Of a stretch of DNA of 64,000 nt, positions 1 through 12,262 are shown piece by piece. Each line of letters opens with the position of its first letter. Position 1 is the first letter of the stretch. Made by a program: the position numbers and the translations under genes. The stretch comes from Cylindrobasidium torrendii FP15055 ss-10 (lineage: Eukaryota; Basidiomycota; Agaricomycetes; Agaricales; Physalacriaceae), in assembly GCA_000934385.1 (NCBI GenBank), contig KN880450.1:143438-207437 (forward strand), given 5' to 3'. The notes under the pieces were generated by a model that was given only the letters and a program-made list of their open reading frames with translations, made no database searches and had not been told where the DNA came from.

Positions 1-713
1 GCAATTTGATGAGTTCGCGAATTTCTTTAGTAGTGAAGGCTGCATCAAATGGGCCGCGGCGTGCGGCAATAGATACGTGTTGAACGGCTGAGCGCTCGAG
101 GGTGTCAATGACCGTGGAGGGAACGTCGTATTTGCGGAGAACATCAGGCGAAGTGAGAAGCATGCGGGCAACGTCTAGAGCAACATTTCCGTTCCCTATC
201 AGAGTGACATGCTTTGCAGTCTCCAGTGGAGGTGGGCCTTGGTTTGCGGGATGTTGTGTGTACCAGTGTACGACATTGAGCGCAGGTATACATGACTCCG
301 ATTGAGGCAGAGATGGATGGAAGGACGGTAATGGGCACCCAGTCGCGAAAAGCACATGACTGTAGTGGGTGTAAATTGATGACAAAGGAAGGGGAATGTT
401 CTGGGAAAATGCTTTCTGAGGGATGTTGTCGTGAACGTTCACATTGCCAAAGAAGCGGAAACGAGGGTCTTTGGCCACCTCGTCAAACTTGTGTGTACAG
501 TTCTGCTTGCAACATAAGATGGCATCTGCAAGAGGAAATAACACATACCTTGACTTCCGGATGGTCAGGCGCAACTCCATACCTCACGAGTCCGTGAGGT
601 GCCCAGAGGCGGTCATAGACGTGAACCACGCCAGCTTCCTTCGGTAGACGGGACAGCAAACGCGAAGCCACATAGAATGCGGACGCGCCGCCTCCGACAA
701 TGGCCAATTTCAT
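1..713 (-). CDS. ARH1: NADPH:adrenodoxin (ferredoxin) oxidoreductase, 5' part
   Basis: Mitochondrial FAD flavoprotein that passes electrons from NADPH to the ferredoxin used in Fe-S cluster and heme A synthesis. The start (713) leads directly into an FAD-binding Rossmann motif (LAIVGGGASAFYVASRLL), then DRLWAPHGLVRYGVAPDHPEVK, the family signature. An intron begins at about 551. The next exon reads KFDEVAKDPRFRFFGNVNV and runs to about 340. A further exon (about 250 to 1) holds the NADP-binding GNGNVALDVARMLL and ends ARRGPFDAAFTTKEIRELI. The gene leaves the window at position 1, so the C-terminal half is missing. No mitochondrial presequence precedes the FAD motif, so a further 5' exon is possible. 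Identity is firm; exon edges are approximate. Confidence 0.9.
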
Positions 714-792
714 GGATTATTAATGGTTAGTGTGTGCCGAGAAGGTGGTCCATTATCAAGACCGTGACTTCCGGATGGCCACTTGAGCATCT

Positions 793-798
793 CGATCG
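793..798. promoter_or_regulatory. CGATCG palindrome upstream of F-box gene
   Basis: CGATCG ends 23 bp before the ATG of the F-box gene at 822. It is one of eleven copies close to start codons in this window (see findings). The function is unknown. Confidence 0.45.
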
Positions 799-821
799 TG
801 ATCCGCGACTTCAGTTAATCC

Positions 822-2378
822 ATGACGACCTTTGCGGCCCTTCCTATCGACATCCTTCTCTACATTTTCGAGCTTGTATCCCGCAGGCCAGAGAACAGCC
901 TCAATGTTGCCCATGAACCTTGGAGCCTCGGGCGAGTGTGTCGGGAATGGCGTGCCACCCTGCTCAGCACCAGTGCGCTCTGGTCGACCGTCATTGTCAC
1001 AGAAGAAGCTATGGCGCGCGGCGGTATCACGAATACGGATATCTTGAAGGAATACCTAGCAAGATCCCAGTCGCACGCACTCCATATTGGCCTACACGAG
1101 ACGGATCGGCCATCGGGCGCTGGAAGCGAAGGTGAACACGATCCGGTAGAGGACATAGAGCCCACATACGAAAAGGACAAACAGGGACAAGAAAACGACA
1201 CGGGAGAGATATTCCATGCCCACCTCCTCCTTCTGCTTGCGGAGTGCCATAGGTGGAAGATCTGTGAAATGCTTGCAAATAGGCCAACATACATTGAACT
1301 CTCCCGAACTACAACATTCGACGGCCGAAACTATCCGCTACTGGAGGAGTTCTATCTCAAGACATCGGGCCAGTCGATGTGGGCGGCCGATATTCGAGTA
1401 CACTCCAAAGTCGTCAAACGCATGATGACAGCACCTCGTTTGCGCTCATTGGACGCGCGCGATGCCTACCTCCTTTTATGTCCCGGCAACAACACTACCA
1501 TTACCCACCTCGGCACTCGTGTCTGCAACTTCGACGAGATCTCCAAACTCCAATCGTATCAATCTCTCACCGAGTTGCACATCATATGTGATTGGCCCTA
1601 CCGATTGAGCCCCGCTTTCAAACCCATCACTCTACCGAATGTCCGCAAATTGAGCTCAGGGAACAGTCCCGTGCTTCAGTACCTCATCCTGCCGAATCTC
1701 ACTACCCTCACCCTTCGCGAATTCGAACGGTGCGCACCACACAACCTCATGAAGTTCCTTGACCATTCACAATGCCGACTGGATGTCCTCTCGCTACTCT
1801 CCGCAAAATTGCTGGCCTCTGTCGACCTGACGAGCCACCACTTTCGTAGCGTACATCGACTTTCGGTGCCCATGGGATATCCACATGTGCTCGAGTGTCT
1901 GAGCTATCTCGAGGACAAGGAGACACTCCCCAATCTCGGAATCGTCAGTATCATGTCCAACCCTAAGACGGGACCTGTCTTTCACACCTCCCCGAATTTC
2001 ATACAACCGGACCTGCCCGACGACTTGGAAGAGCAGGGATTTGGTGAGGCATATACCGAAGAACGGCTGGCGCTTATGGCACAGAGAGATGCGGATCCCA
2101 AATTGCTTCGCGGCAGTACGATGAATTTCCTCAAGAAACGCTTTCGGGGTGGGGGCTCCCTCAAGTTGGTTCGTCTTTGCTGCGATGTGGGTGACTTGCA
2201 TGCCCTCCTCGACGCGGGGCTGAGAGAGTTGAAGAGCGAAGGACTTTTGGTGATGTTGGATCAGTTGAACAGTAACCACGACGGCTGGATGTGGTGGAGA
2301 GGACCGTACTGGTTTACACATGACAATTATTTACCTTCCCTATCCATGAAGTCGGAAGAGATAATCCTTCCCTCGTAG
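822..2378 (+). CDS. F-box protein, single exon
   Basis: 518-residue intronless protein. The N-terminus (about residues 5-60) is an F-box: ALPIDILLYIFELV, followed by GRVCREWRATLLSTSALW, the two-part pattern typical of the very large Agaricomycete F-box family. F-boxes bind Skp1 and bring substrates to SCF ubiquitin ligases. The rest is divergent, with weak leucine-rich periodicity (LHIICDWPYRLSP, LPNLTTLTLREFERC), and an acidic stretch at about residues 100-128. The substrate is unknown. Members of this family often differ between close species. Confidence 0.85.
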   Translation: MTTFAALPIDILLYIFELVSRRPENSLNVAHEPWSLGRVCREWRATLLSTSALWSTVIVTEEAMARGGITNTDILKEYLARSQSHALHIGLHETDRPSGAGSEGEHDPVEDIEPTYEKDKQGQENDTGEIFHAHLLLLLAECHRWKICEMLANRPTYIELSRTTTFDGRNYPLLEEFYLKTSGQSMWAADIRVHSKVVKRMMTAPRLRSLDARDAYLLLCPGNNTTITHLGTRVCNFDEISKLQSYQSLTELHIICDWPYRLSPAFKPITLPNVRKLSSGNSPVLQYLILPNLTTLTLREFERCAPHNLMKFLDHSQCRLDVLSLLSAKLLASVDLTSHHFRSVHRLSVPMGYPHVLECLSYLEDKETLPNLGIVSIMSNPKTGPVFHTSPNFIQPDLPDDLEEQGFGEAYTEERLALMAQRDADPKLLRGSTMNFLKKRFRGGGSLKLVRLCCDVGDLHALLDAGLRELKSEGLLVMLDQLNSNHDGWMWWRGPYWFTHDNYLPSLSMKSEEIILPS

Positions 2379-2486
2379 TCTCTGTATTGCTACTAAGTAG
2401 TGACTGTAATTTGGTTCATTGAGCAACAGTGGGCGTGAATAATTGAAAGGGTGCATGCCGCTTAATGGCTGTTCTCGGCCTTTGTT

Positions 2487-2500
2487 CCCACACGTGGATG
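2487..2500. promoter_or_regulatory. CACGTG E-box upstream of zinc-cluster gene A
   Basis: CACGTG lies about 100 bp before the chosen ATG of the first zinc-cluster gene. It is a candidate bHLH (Cbf1/Pho4-type) site by sequence only. If the gene starts further upstream (ATG at 2443), the site would be coding. Confidence 0.3.
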
Positions 2501-2592
2501 GATTCTCGTGTCAGAAATTGGAATGCCAAGATTGTTTTCAACCACCAACACCCTACTTTTCGTTCCAGTCATTCTTTTATATGTTGCGCGCC

Positions 2593-3828
2593 ATGAAGGA
2601 CGCGCCGGCGTCGCATCGCCAGCAGAAGGGTCATTCATTTCTCCACTTTGCGGAGGAGTCGCCCGAGCTCGGGCGGGAGTATGTGAGCGCTGAGGAGCTT
2701 ACAAGACGTGTATGCTATCACGACTGCACCGGAAACCTCCAGCTGACTTGTTTCGTAGTATAATTTATGCAAAACGAGTCCGAACAAGTCCAGAGGCATG
2801 CGAGAGTTGTACGACGTCGCAGCGAAGATGCCGCTTCTCGAGCAAGAACTACTCCCAAAGGATCTGCGCGCTACTCTTGTCTTCATGGGCCTTCGCCGTA
2901 CCCATCCAGCCTGTTCTATGGATAACACTGGACGGGTCAACGGGGTTCAAATATCCAATTGGGATATCGTCGCCGACGCTTTTGACGTGCCAGTGCGTCC
3001 CTTAGCGCCTTACTCCTCTCTATCACTCATTATATGTCTGTCACGCAGTGCTCAAGCTGTGCTAGAGCCGAGTCTACATGCGAGCACACGCGCCGAAACA
3101 AACAGAAACGGAAAAAGTGTCGCGCGTGTCTTCTCTCAGGGCGGACGTGTGGAATTCGATGGAGCCATCGCGAAACCGACGAGTCGCCACGAGTCGTAGA
3201 AACCCCCAAGCCAGACCCAGCTGAGGTCTATCTTTCTCCTGCCCCGAAGCGCCGATGGAGGTCGAAAACCGCGCAGGCTATATTCGAGTCGTCGCATCCA
3301 CACACTACCCAGGATCCTACCCATGTTCCAGCTGCCGTTGTTCCCCCGCAACATCGTTCATTAACGCCCCCACCCAAGGCGGAATTATCAAACTCAACTA
3401 CTACCCGACGACCAACTCCACTACTAAAACATGACAAACCACCCAAGCCCCAGGTCCCAGTCTTCTGCGTCGATTCCCGCCCTTCTCCCTGCGATCCCGT
3501 TCTTCCGGTAACGCCCAAGAAATTCGAATTTCCCGTGCCCGCATCCAAATCATCTTCGCCGCTCTCCAACTTGTCCCAGACTACTTTCTGCGCCCCACAA
3601 TCCATGCAGCAGTCCCCTTCGGAGTACACCCTTATTGCAGAGGACTACACGACTGTCGCAGGCGTCGTTGATGCCAAGTCACAAAGCGCGTACGAGGAAG
3701 CCCTACGGAAAAAGGATGCGGAAATTGCTAGTTTGAAGGCGCAGCTGAAGAATACGCGTCTGGAAATGCGTGGCCTTATTGTGTCATTGCAGAAGGTACT
3801 CGACGTGCTGAAGTTACGACGTGTCTAA
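2593..3828 (+). CDS. Zinc-cluster/coiled-coil protein A of a tandem trio
   Basis: First of three head-to-tail paralogs. Proposed exons are 2593-2709, 2759-2992 and 3049-3828, both introns phase 0, giving about 376 residues. Exon 2 carries the shared domain (RELYDVAAKMPLLEQELLPK, then a tryptophan motif VQISNWDIVADAF). Exon 3 opens exactly at the first cysteine of a CX2CX6CX12CX2CX6C array (CSSCARAESTC ... CRACLLSGRTC), which fits the spacing of fungal Zn2Cys6 clusters but lacks their usual basic first loop. A proline/serine-rich linker follows, then a C-terminal heptad-like coiled coil (AYEEALRKKDAEIASLKAQL). The start is uncertain: ATG at 2443 or 2581 are alternatives. DNA binding is inferred, not shown. 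Confidence 0.7.
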
Positions 3829-4259
3829 GGACAGGAATCAAGTCAAGCGAATCAGAGTCTTGGATGCGAGCCGACCAATCGATATTGGACCATTGTATCC
3901 TATGTTAAGAATCTGTTTTTATTTAATTTCGTGGCCTGTACTTGTATATATACTTATATACAGGATATGTTACACACCAATCGTTTAGGATGCTTGTGGC
4001 TCCCGGTGGGCTTTTAAACTCTGATCTGAAGCGAGCGCGTAACTGAGCACGTGATCATGTTTTGTGGCTTTCAAAATTCAGTTGCCAGTAACAACTGAAC
4101 TCGTGGATTGGGCAGACTGATTATTCAGAGCATTGGCATTGTCGTATCTTGGTTAACGCAACGCTGGAGCTTCATCACATTGCGCGCGTTCGAGCCTCGA
4201 GGCACCTCTACCTGGTTCCCGTTCATCCTTCTTCACTGTCACGACGTCTTGAGACCACT
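3829..4259. other. Intergenic, zinc-cluster A to B
   Basis: No coding signal. It holds the 3' flank of gene A, with a TA-rich stretch near 3943-3965, and the promoter side of gene B. CACGTG at about 4044-4049, within GATCACGTGC on the minus strand, fits a Cbf1-type site about 210 bp before the ATG of gene B. Confidence 0.5.
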
Positions 4260-5301
4260 ATGGACTCTTCCCCTCCTCAAGAAGAACAGGATGTCGCGGC
4301 CCGCCTCTGTTTGCTTTCTACAGGAGTCAGTTTACTTGGCCTGACAGCAGCGGAAATATCACACGAAGTGAGTTCCTCTGGATAGCTCCATGGCCAGTCA
4401 CCCAACCATTGACATTGATACTTTGTATCTAAGTTTGAGTCTATGAAGGATGCGGCAGGGGTGGTTTCATCCGAGGATATGGACATGTTCTATGCCTCCG
4501 CGCGACTTCTACCAGACATCGACAAGACGTTGCCTTCATTGCTTCGCGCAGAGCTAGTTTGGCATAGTCTCCCTCGGAAACAAGGAACGATGATTGACGG
4601 AAAGGTCGGGACAATAGACCTGCGTACCTGGGATCTTGTCCCCATCAGAGCGGACTACGAGGTGCGTGTCCACTGGGCCATTGGACAGTATACTGACGGA
4701 TACGTGCTAGTGCACTTTCTGCGTAGACCGTGGGTATTTATGTGAATATGAGTGCCGCACCAGTCCAGGAAAGAAGAAATGTCGGGAATGTCGACTCCAG
4801 AATCATGTCTGCGATATGCAAGGGCGACGCGACCAGCGACGATCGGTTCAGCCTACTACCACTCGGTCCACTCCTAGTAGTATCATATCTGGAGGTACGA
4901 AACGCAAGTTGGCGAACACCGAGGCGTCCACAAGTGGGAAACCGGTCAAGATGCCCAAGGCAGCAACGGAAACCCCTTCAACAACCGCATCGTCACAAAT
5001 TAAAACTGTACAGTCCAGCATCATGAAGACTCCCGCCTCGGCGGCAGGGCCAGCGCATGTTGACCTCTCGTTTCTTGAAAATGAATCCCTCCGCGATATC
5101 TACACTTCAAAGTGGAAGAATCATGCCAGAAGGGCGAAACTGCACGAATCACGCGTCAAACAGTCGCAGCTCGAGCACGAAAAGAAGCACGAACTCATTC
5201 AAAAACTGCAGAAGGAGCGAGAGGACAAGACACATGCACTGAACAATCTTCGGATGAAAGTAGTTCGTTCTGTGAATATTTCCAGAGATTTGAGAGTTTA
5301 G
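4260..5301 (+). CDS. Zinc-cluster/coiled-coil protein B of a tandem trio
   Basis: Second paralog, 308 residues. Exons are 4260-4367, 4434-4661 and 4711-5301, all phase 0 and at the same positions as in genes A and C. Exon 2 ends with the shared motif IDLRTWDLVPIRADYE. Exon 3 begins at the first cysteine, CTFCVDRGYLCEYEC ... CRECRLQNHVC, spacing CX2CX6CX12CX2CX6C. A Thr/Ser/Pro-rich linker leads to a strong C-terminal coiled coil (about 5100-5270; KKHELIQKLQKEREDKTH). An earlier acceptor (4726) would lose the first CX2C, so 4710/4711 was chosen. This is the shortest of the three. Function unknown. Confidence 0.75.
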
Positions 5302-5412
5302 ATATTCACAAAGCTATGATCTTGCTGAATATTTGGTCTGTACATGCAATTTGACATTATACTTATAACATTGCCACTACACCGGGTGGAAGGCCGTATG
5401 AGGTAACAAAGG

Positions 5413-6675
5413 ATGATCACCGAGTTTCCCACGCTCCGAATGTCTCTTTTGAACCTCCATGATCCTGCAGAAAATCCTGCGCTGCTCACTCAGGACGATA
5501 TAGACTTCTTTCAGAAGGGTATTTCTTGGAGCGACTCAGATTGTTCAAACAGTGACATTAACGCCCGTTCTTTGAACCTTGCCGTGAGTGCCTCTTTATG
5601 TCGCCTCTTTTCTTTCAGGTTTCGTTTCTCAACTAGCTCCAAGTATTCTAATGCCAAAGACTCGGGGGAGGACCTCGATATCAAGAGCATTTATGATAAT
5701 GCTACCAAGCTATCTCATGCAGAACAGGCCGAACTATCGACAGAATTAAGAAACGCGCTTGTATGGACAGGCTTCAGCCGACGGGCTGATCGCGATATCC
5801 AGGATGGCATGGTGAACAATGTGTGCGTAACCGATTGGGATCTCGTTCCCGTCGTGTCCGAAGTGCAGGTTCGCGTGTCTTCATTGACACGGGAACATCT
5901 GATTGACCGTTTTCCTCAGTGCACGCCGTGTAGCGCCGCGCACTTTCGATGTGAATATGTGCAGGCTTTAGCCACAAAGCCAAGGAGCTGTCGCGAATGT
6001 ACACTGCGTGGAAAGACGCCATGCGATGCCGACTTAGCCCAGGCGCAGTACGATGCTCCTTCACCCTTGACCCCCGCTTCCGCCAGTGGTACTAAACGTG
6101 CTTCATCGAGCTCACTGTCCCCCGACCGACGTGCAAAGACTCGGAGGCGGCAACCTAAAGACACGGGGTTGAATGGCGAATTTTGGCAGATGCCTGCGCT
6201 TTCAGAGTCGGGCACTAGCACCGAGCGGGTTACAAGGAGGTCTTCTACCATTGCAGGGAGTGCAAGAATGGATAGGTCTCCGTCATACACTCCCACAAGC
6301 CCACTCCCATCCGTTTCTCAACCGCCTTCACCACGGCGGAGATCGGCGAGTCCGACCCTTCCTTCTAGTACGACAAACGGAGTGGATACCACCACTGCCT
6401 CCGACCAACCACAGAGCGCCGACATGTTGAATGCCGATACACTGAACCTGTGCTCAAAGAACACGCTCATAGACCTAATCAATGCATCGAATGCAATTAT
6501 TGCAGCACGCGAGGCGGAGTGGCAGAAGTGGGAACAAATGGAAACCGAAAAGTGTGCAAAGGAGGATGCATTGCTGCTGGAATTGAGGCGGGACACAGGG
6601 CGCGCGGAAAGGCGGATAATCGCGTTGGAGGATGCGCTGATACGAGTGACGGACGAGTTTGACGACGATGGATAG
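5413..6675 (+). CDS. Zinc-cluster/coiled-coil protein C of a tandem trio
   Basis: Third paralog, about 380 residues, starting only 111 nt after the stop of gene B. Exons are about 5413-5583, 5644-5868 (or 5862) and 5920-6675. Both introns are multiples of three and stop-free, so the region is open end to end; they were placed by homology to A and B (exon 2 opens with an aromatic residue, exon 3 with the first cysteine). Shared motif: VCVTDWDLVPVV. Cysteine array: CTPCSAAHFRC ... CRECTLRGKTPC, spacing CX2CX6CX12CX2CX7C. A long Ser/Pro-rich region and a coiled coil (about 6480-6650) end the protein. The start may be the internal ATG at 5440. Confidence 0.72.
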   Translation: MITEFPTLRMSLLNLHDPAENPALLTQDDIDFFQKGISWSDSDCSNSDINARSLNLAVSASLCRLFSFRFRFSTSSKYSNAKDSGEDLDIKSIYDNATKLSHAEQAELSTELRNALVWTGFSRRADRDIQDGMVNNVCVTDWDLVPVVSEVQVRVSSLTREHLIDRFPQCTPCSAAHFRCEYVQALATKPRSCRECTLRGKTPCDADLAQAQYDAPSPLTPASASGTKRASSSSLSPDRRAKTRRRQPKDTGLNGEFWQMPALSESGTSTERVTRRSSTIAGSARMDRSPSYTPTSPLPSVSQPPSPRRRSASPTLPSSTTNGVDTTTASDQPQSADMLNADTLNLCSKNTLIDLINASNAIIAAREAEWQKWEQMETEKCAKEDALLLELRRDTGRAERRIIALEDALIRVTDEFDDDG

Positions 6676-7282
6676 GCCTAGCGATGACTGGGAGCCCGTG
6701 TATACTTCGTTGTGTGCTTTCCTTGTTGAAGATTTTCTGTATACCCAAGCAAAAGACCAAGCGCTATCCTCTCGGATTAAAGATCAAAGCTTTATCATTG
6801 GACTTCTGAGAGAGCGAACGCACCTTCTGGTGGAGACTGGCAGCTTCTATGCTCAAAGCTGGCTTGGTTGGCGGCTCTGATAACAATAATAAGCTGTCCA
6901 AAGGACCAACTCTTGATTTCAATGGCAGCAACAAGAAACCAGATACAGGTCAAGCGCAAGTTTCGCGCATCCTTCAACGGTTTGGCGGCACACGCCAGCA
7001 AGTCCCGTCACAATGATGTGGTTGAATCCTCATAGCAAATACAATTATGGGTCAACAGCCCGCGCATACAAAAGCCCAACCCAGCCAGGCATTCGAGGTT
7101 AGTTAGTAACGTATATGGCATGAAGTTGAAATCGAACCGGTGAACCCTACATAGAAACACCTGATAGCATGTAACAGTAAGTATGGTAGAAGTAAATAAC
7201 GCGGCTCGTGAAGTCATCAAGAATTACAAGAGGTCAGCGAGTATACATGGTCTGTCCGAATCTCTAATCGAGCGCAAAGTGT
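6676..7282. other. Intergenic between convergent genes
   Basis: 3' flanks of zinc-cluster gene C (plus) and GPC1 (minus). A short open frame overlapping the end of gene C (6659-6880) has no recognisable similarity. Nothing else seen. Confidence 0.5.
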
Positions 7283-9035
7283 TCATTGTTGCTTCAGCTT
7301 TCCATCGTGCAGTGCGGCGTCTAGAAGGTCGGCACTGGACTCTGTCGCGACTTCTGCCAGGAGCTCTCTTGACTCCAGTCTTGGCGAGGATGAATCCGAC
7401 AAGCCGGAGTCATCGTCCGATGGACTTGTACGCCCGGAACGACTCGCTGTGGCCTCTGCTAGCTCCTTTCGCATCGCCTCTAGCTCGCGTTCGAACCTAC
7501 ACAGATAAGGTTAGCTACACTTTTCAGTGGCATGTAAAATTAAACTCACTTTCGCCCAAAGACCTCAATGTAGTAACCTCCACCATTCCAAACGCTGACA
7601 GAGAAGATGAAGATGATGTAGGCCGCGCTCCATCGCGCACTGTCGTAAAGCACGAAGACAGCCGGAAGCTCGGTCAAAAGGGTGTACACTGCAAAGAACA
7701 TGAGCTATCTGTTGTGGACGTGATGAACTACGTACGGAATTGGCCAAACATGAAGGTGATGCTGCGGTACTGTTCGGGGATAGATGAAAGGGTGCGCCCG
7801 ATAGCACCACGTTTGTCGTTGAGCATCCAAGAAAACGACGTAGTACGCTGGCCAGACATAATCTTCTCGCGCCTATCCACAAGAAGAAACTGAAGTAGGT
7901 TAGCGAGGTAGAGAACAGCAAAACAACCATGCCCACCTTCCAATACATCAACTGCCATGCAACATCTGCCAGATATGTCAAGTTCAAGTCAAATGCGGAG
8001 TGCCAATGATGAGCGTACAGATTCCGCCACTGAGCAAAAGAGCCTTGCCAGGGTGCATATGAGGCAACTCCTTCAAGGCAGGGAATCGGTCGGAAGCATT
8101 GGGGTAGAAGTGGCTAGGGGGGCTGAGTACAAAACCTCATTGCCTCGAGGTACAAGTAGCTCACCGAATCACCGTAAAGGTCAAGGGCGCATAGATGTGC
8201 ACAAAAAGTGATGTCACTTTGTCCTGGTCATGGAAGACCAGGCTGTTTCTCCACGTAATGACGGCGTTGGCGAGAGAGCCATTGGAAAGGCAGTAGCATG
8301 CGACGAAGAGCGGAACGTTTCCAGGGAGAATCCAGAGATACACGAAATTGAGGATGGTGGTAAAATAGCACAGGTCGAACAAGAAGTAGTGATATGCGCG
8401 CTTCTTGTATGTGTACGCGCGCAGTGGTAGGAGATATATGCCCAGGACGGTGTAGGCAATGTGTATCCACCTTCCCGCCATTAGTCAAGTAACAGTATAC
8501 GGTCGATGCGACTCACTCAGGAGCCATGCCGAAGAGCAATGCGGTGAAGAGAACAGACATCACGCCGAAAAAGAACGATATCTTCTCCCGCGTACGAATG
8601 ACCTTGGCTGATTGCCATTCCTCAGACAATTTCGTTACACGAGTCGAAATCTGGGGAATCCTAGGGTTAGCCGATACGCATGTCGCGGGGCTGACTTTTC
8701 GAACCTTGAGTTTGAAGTTTTTGATTTCACGGTCCAAATTCTCGGCCAACGCATCTCCCTTCAGCTCTGGTAACTTGAAGCGCTCCTCTGCCTTCAACTT
8801 CAACCGATCGCTATGCTTCTGTAGCTTCCGTTGCAAGAGGTCGACATGAGAATCAAAGAACGTTTCAAAGGTATCTGAGAAGAAATAAGAGTCATCCAAG
8901 ACAAAGTGTGGCTAACGACGCACCGAGTAGTGTGAAGCCTCCCGACCAATCCGACATGTCGTCGCGTACACTTTGTATGCGCCGCATATATTTAAAGTCC
9001 TTTATTGGTGACTTGGGCGAGTCTTTACGCGACAT
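7283..9035 (-). CDS. GPC1: Glycerophosphocholine acyltransferase 1 (DUF2838 family)
   Basis: Integral membrane enzyme family (yeast YGR149W/Gpc1) that acylates glycerophosphocholine to lysophosphatidylcholine, recycling phosphatidylcholine. Start at 9035 (MSRKDSPKSPIKDF). Exon 1 ends at 8933 and splices into DTFETFFDSHVDLLQRKLQK. Family hallmarks follow on separate exons: WRNSLVFHDQDKVTSLFVHI with APLTFTVIR, then SGQRTTSFSWMLNDKRGAIG, FVLYDSARWSAAYIIFIF and WNGGGYYIEVFGRKFEREL. Several hydrophobic segments are evident (for example GVMSVLFTALLFGMAPE). The C-terminus is Ser/Asp-rich and cytosolic-looking. The gene is divergent from ADE12 with 196 bp between start codons. Internal exon edges are approximate; identity is firm. 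Confidence 0.88.
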
Positions 9036-9231
9036 GGTGCCGAGTGTGATAGAGGGAGTCGTGAAGGTGGCTAACAGCCGCGAGGCGCTGGCGGTTGATT
9101 AGCTTAGTCATTGATCAGTGCACGCTTGTCGGGGTTCGGGCCGCGGGCGACAACTGTCAACTGCATATCGATTCCGATCTTCCGCACCTAGTCTGATACT
9201 CTCAACTGGTTCAAAAGAGTTAGCCTGCACA

Positions 9232-10793
<1,562 letters not shown>

Positions 10794-10909
10794 AGAAAAT
10801 ATGTAGAAGTATGTTATCCTTATCAAATATTTTGCTCGGAAAATGGCAGAGAACCAAATTATCTGTCGAAGTGTTTACAGCCTGGAGGCTGGAGCCACCT
10901 AGAAAGTGT

Positions 10910-10915
10910 CGATCG
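10910..10915. promoter_or_regulatory. CGATCG palindrome upstream of ERV2
   Basis: CGATCG (extended CGATCGCG) ends 83 bp before the ERV2 start. A CACGTG follows at about 10925-10930. Function unknown. Confidence 0.45.
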
Positions 10916-10998
10916 CGTCGTTAAGCACGTGTATCGTCTTGTTCACCTCTTGAACACGACCACCACGACAACCGCGCAGGCATAACCTCTGGAGTGCT

Positions 10999-12003
10999 AT
11001 GGCGAAGATAATATCGAGATTCGCAAAGTCCTTCTTTGCCGTGATCGCTGCGCTTGTATGCTTTGAAACTCCTGGAGCGCCGGCCTGAATTTATTGATTG
11101 GTAGCCAAGTTCCTTCTTGCCACTGTGCTCTTCTTCCATCCGCCTATGCGCGCGTACATCGATCCTTGGACGGGCGATGTGTTTGGGGAGGGCGGTGTTG
11201 AGCAGTACTTCAAAGCAGCCACACCCACAGAGAAAGTGCACTCCCTGAATAAGGGTAGTGTGCATGGGGAGGTGATTATGCCTAAGCTAGGGAATGCTAC
11301 TGCAAAGTGCGTTGCATGTCATATGTCCACGTCTTATGAGCTCAGAATACCACAGAGCGGCACTGGGACGCGCGACATGGAAGTTGCTGTGCGTATTTAG
11401 TCTGTCTGAACGTTCCTCATTAGCTCATCCTGCAACAGACACACAATGACCTTGCGCTACCCTGAAGTCGGCACTATCCATCCCATTAATGTCTTGTCAT
11501 TCTGACCATGAAAACGGTAGACACCATCGCCTGATGAACGCGAAGCACTCGATTCCTACTTCCATCTCTTGTCACGGCTATACCCTTGTGTGCGTGTCTA
11601 CCCCTCTATGTAAGTGAAGAAAGCTGAGTTTGCACTCGCTGTAGGGCGAATGCGCGGCAGAATTCCAGCAACTACTTGCAAAGTATCCCCCGCAGACTTC
11701 GTCTCGCAAGGCTGCTTCACTATGGTGTGTATTCACTGTCTTGGCTCTCATCCTACACACCCTTTACACATCCTTTTTCTTATCCCGAGCCAATCAAATC
11801 CCAGGTTATGCGATGTCCACAACAAGGTGAACAAACGCCTGGGTCATGCACAATTCGACTGCGCCCATCTCGACGCCGAATACGACTGCGGTTGCGGTGA
11901 CGAGCCCATTATAAACACGAAGGAGCCAGACGACATGGAAAATGAGTTGCCTCCCGACGCTGACGAACTTACAGGCGTGAAGATGATCAAGGGAGGCCGT
12001 TAA
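10999..12003 (+). CDS. ERV2: FAD-linked sulfhydryl oxidase (ERV1/ALR family)
   Basis: Oxidase that makes disulfides and passes electrons to oxygen through FAD. Seven exons: 10999-11055, 11110-11306, 11356-11388, 11439-11466, 11521-11589, 11645-11724 and 11805-12003, giving 220 residues. An N-terminal signal anchor (SFFAVIAALFLLATVLFF) supports the ER form, ERV2, over mitochondrial ERV1. FAD-domain motifs: ALGRATWKLLHTMTLRYP, then active site YPCGECAAEFQ (CxxC), then LWLCDVHNKVNKRLG. The tail has additional cysteines (DCAHLDAEYDCGCG), possibly a shuttle disulfide; the classic Erv2 shuttle pair is C-terminal. The first acceptor is taken at 11109, which keeps the hydrophobic helix in frame. Confidence 0.92.
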
Positions 12004-12205
12004 CTTCTTCTATCTAGTTGACCTTGCATACATTATTTATCGTTGGATAATTCGGACATTAACTTATATCACGGAGGAGTACATAATCCACTGCTTGTCT
12101 CGACGGGCAACATGCATATGGCAAGGATATGGTGTTGGCCTGCGAACATTTGTACTTGGATTTTTGGATTTGGATGTCTGGATCCGAGTGCAATGACGCG
12201 CAACA

Positions 12206-12211
12206 CGATCG
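12206..12211. promoter_or_regulatory. CGATCG palindrome upstream of HEM12
   Basis: CGATCG within CACGATCGCGATCC, ending 51 bp before the HEM12 ATG. Function unknown. Confidence 0.45.
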
Positions 12212-12262
12212 CGATCCTCATCGCTGGCAGTTGGCCGCGATGCGTCTCTGTCCAACGCAACA

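Noticed and set aside
6659..6880. Frame overlapping the end of zinc-cluster gene C
   Set aside because: Lacks cysteines and every shared motif of the trio; likely chance.
7120..7140. GGTTCGATT on the minus strand resembling a tRNA B box
   Set aside because: Flanks do not pair into a T-arm and no acceptor stem is found.
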